A stretch of DNA of 12,863 nucleotides, from positions 1 through 12,863 of the forward strand of contig JAFGGR010000120.1 in the NCBI GenBank assembly GCA_016930475.1, written 5' to 3'. This document shows positions 12,480 to 12,863 of this stretch, one piece after another. Under the pieces are notes generated by a model, which saw only the letters and a list, made by a program, of their open reading frames with translations, did no database searches and was not told the origin of the DNA. This stretch comes from Clostridiales bacterium. Its GTDB lineage: Bacteria > Bacillota > Clostridia > Saccharofermentanales > Saccharofermentanaceae. The translations under genes and the position numbers were made by a program. Each line of letters opens with the position of its first letter. The stretch's first letter is position 1.

Positions 12480-12863
12480 GTGGGAACAGATGCAATGAGT
12501 ACGGGCAACGGTATCAATGATCGGCCGATCGGCGTGTTCGATTCCGGGATCGGGGGGTTGACCGTCCTTCGCGAAATTTGGAATGTGCTTCCGAACGAGA
12601 GCACGGTGTATTTCGGGGATAACGGACGTTATCCGTACGGGACCAAGTCCCATGATACGATCGTTCAGTACTCGCTTCAGAATATGCGTTTCCTGTTGAG
12701 CCAAAACGTGAAAATGATCGTCATTGCCTGCAGTTCGGCGGGAGCGCACGCGCAAGATCAGGTTCGACGTCTCGCGGGGGTGCCGGTGGTCGAGGTCATT
12801 ACCCCCGGTGCCGAGCAGGCGGTGAAGGAGACGCGGAACGGAAAGATCGGTGTGATCGCGACC
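12480..12863 (+). CDS. murI: Glutamate racemase-like protein, N-terminal part (cut by window end)
   Basis: The first 128 codons are present. They show the racemase fold signature: IGVFDSGIGGLTVL (Asp21, Ser22 near the catalytic site), a YFGD segment followed by GRYPYGTKS, and the first catalytic Cys84 in IACSSAG, then VIEVITPGAEQA-like sequence. MurI converts L- to D-glutamate for peptidoglycan. The start is GTG at 12480, because AAGGGGAG (12465-12472) lies 7 nt upstream; the in-frame ATG at 12495 would be 22 nt away. Two normally strict motifs are changed: CNTA is here CSSA, and D-T/S-A-R-x-PYG is DNGRYPYG. Either this lineage's MurI is divergent or this is a paralogous racemase. The second catalytic Cys lies beyond the window. 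Confidence 0.85.
   Translation, partial: MGTDAMSTGNGINDRPIGVFDSGIGGLTVLREIWNVLPNESTVYFGDNGRYPYGTKSHDTIVQYSLQNMRFLLSQNVKMIVIACSSAGAHAQDQVRRLAGVPVVEVITPGAEQAVKETRNGKIGVIAT

Noticed and set aside
1..12863. Mobile element, CRISPR array, tRNA or toxin-antitoxin pair
   Set aside because: I looked for transposase motifs, terminal inverted repeats, regularly spaced repeats with unique spacers, tRNA-like cloverleaf ends and small paired ORFs, and saw none that hold up. The only repeats are short, degenerate and few.

Overview
This window looks like chromosomal DNA from a GC-rich member of the Firmicutes, probably Clostridia or a relative. The grounds are strong GGAGG-type ribosome binding sites, frequent GTG and TTG starts, clear sigma-A-like promoters, a LytR-CpsA-Psr cell-wall protein, a DUF3267 zincin, a lipobox lipoprotein and a GlpA/GlpB/DUF1667 flavoprotein cassette. 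No species can be named from sequence alone. I see no mobile element, CRISPR array, tRNA or rRNA.

Layout, left to right. (1) The 3' end of a UDP-GlcNAc 2-epimerase (wecB-like) on the plus strand, a short stretch with degenerate 36-bp repeats, then a promoter and a Wzz-type polysaccharide chain-length regulator ending at a bidirectional terminator (about 1-1890). (2) A convergent minus-strand gene for a small lipoprotein of unknown function with its own promoter (1934-2631). (3) A minus-strand five-gene cluster read from about 8069 down to 2855: DUF3267 zincin membrane protein, LCP-family protein, GlpA-like FAD dehydrogenase with a BFD-type [2Fe-2S] domain, GlpB-like FAD/NAD(P) oxidoreductase, and a DUF1667 iron-sulfur protein. 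The last three overlap by a few bases and form a tight unit. (4) Prolyl-tRNA synthetase (proS) on the plus strand, divergent from the cluster, ending in a strong bidirectional terminator. (5) A minus-strand zinc-ribbon/four-helix membrane protein of unknown function. (6) A minus-strand RluA-family pseudouridine synthase. (7) The start of a glutamate racemase-like gene (murI) on the plus strand, cut by the window end.

Functionally the window mixes cell-envelope genes (epimerase, Wzz, LCP, MurI), translation genes (ProS, pseudouridine synthase) and one redox cassette. The cassette resembles anaerobic glycerol-3-phosphate dehydrogenase with DUF1667 in place of GlpC. Most of this is ordinary core-genome content. 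The points most worth a second look are the altered catalytic-loop residues of the MurI-like protein, the makeup and placement of the GlpA/GlpB/DUF1667 cassette behind zincin and LCP genes, the closely packed divergent promoters at proS, and two unrecognised proteins (a lipoprotein and a zinc-ribbon membrane protein). I found no convincing evidence of a wholly new system.
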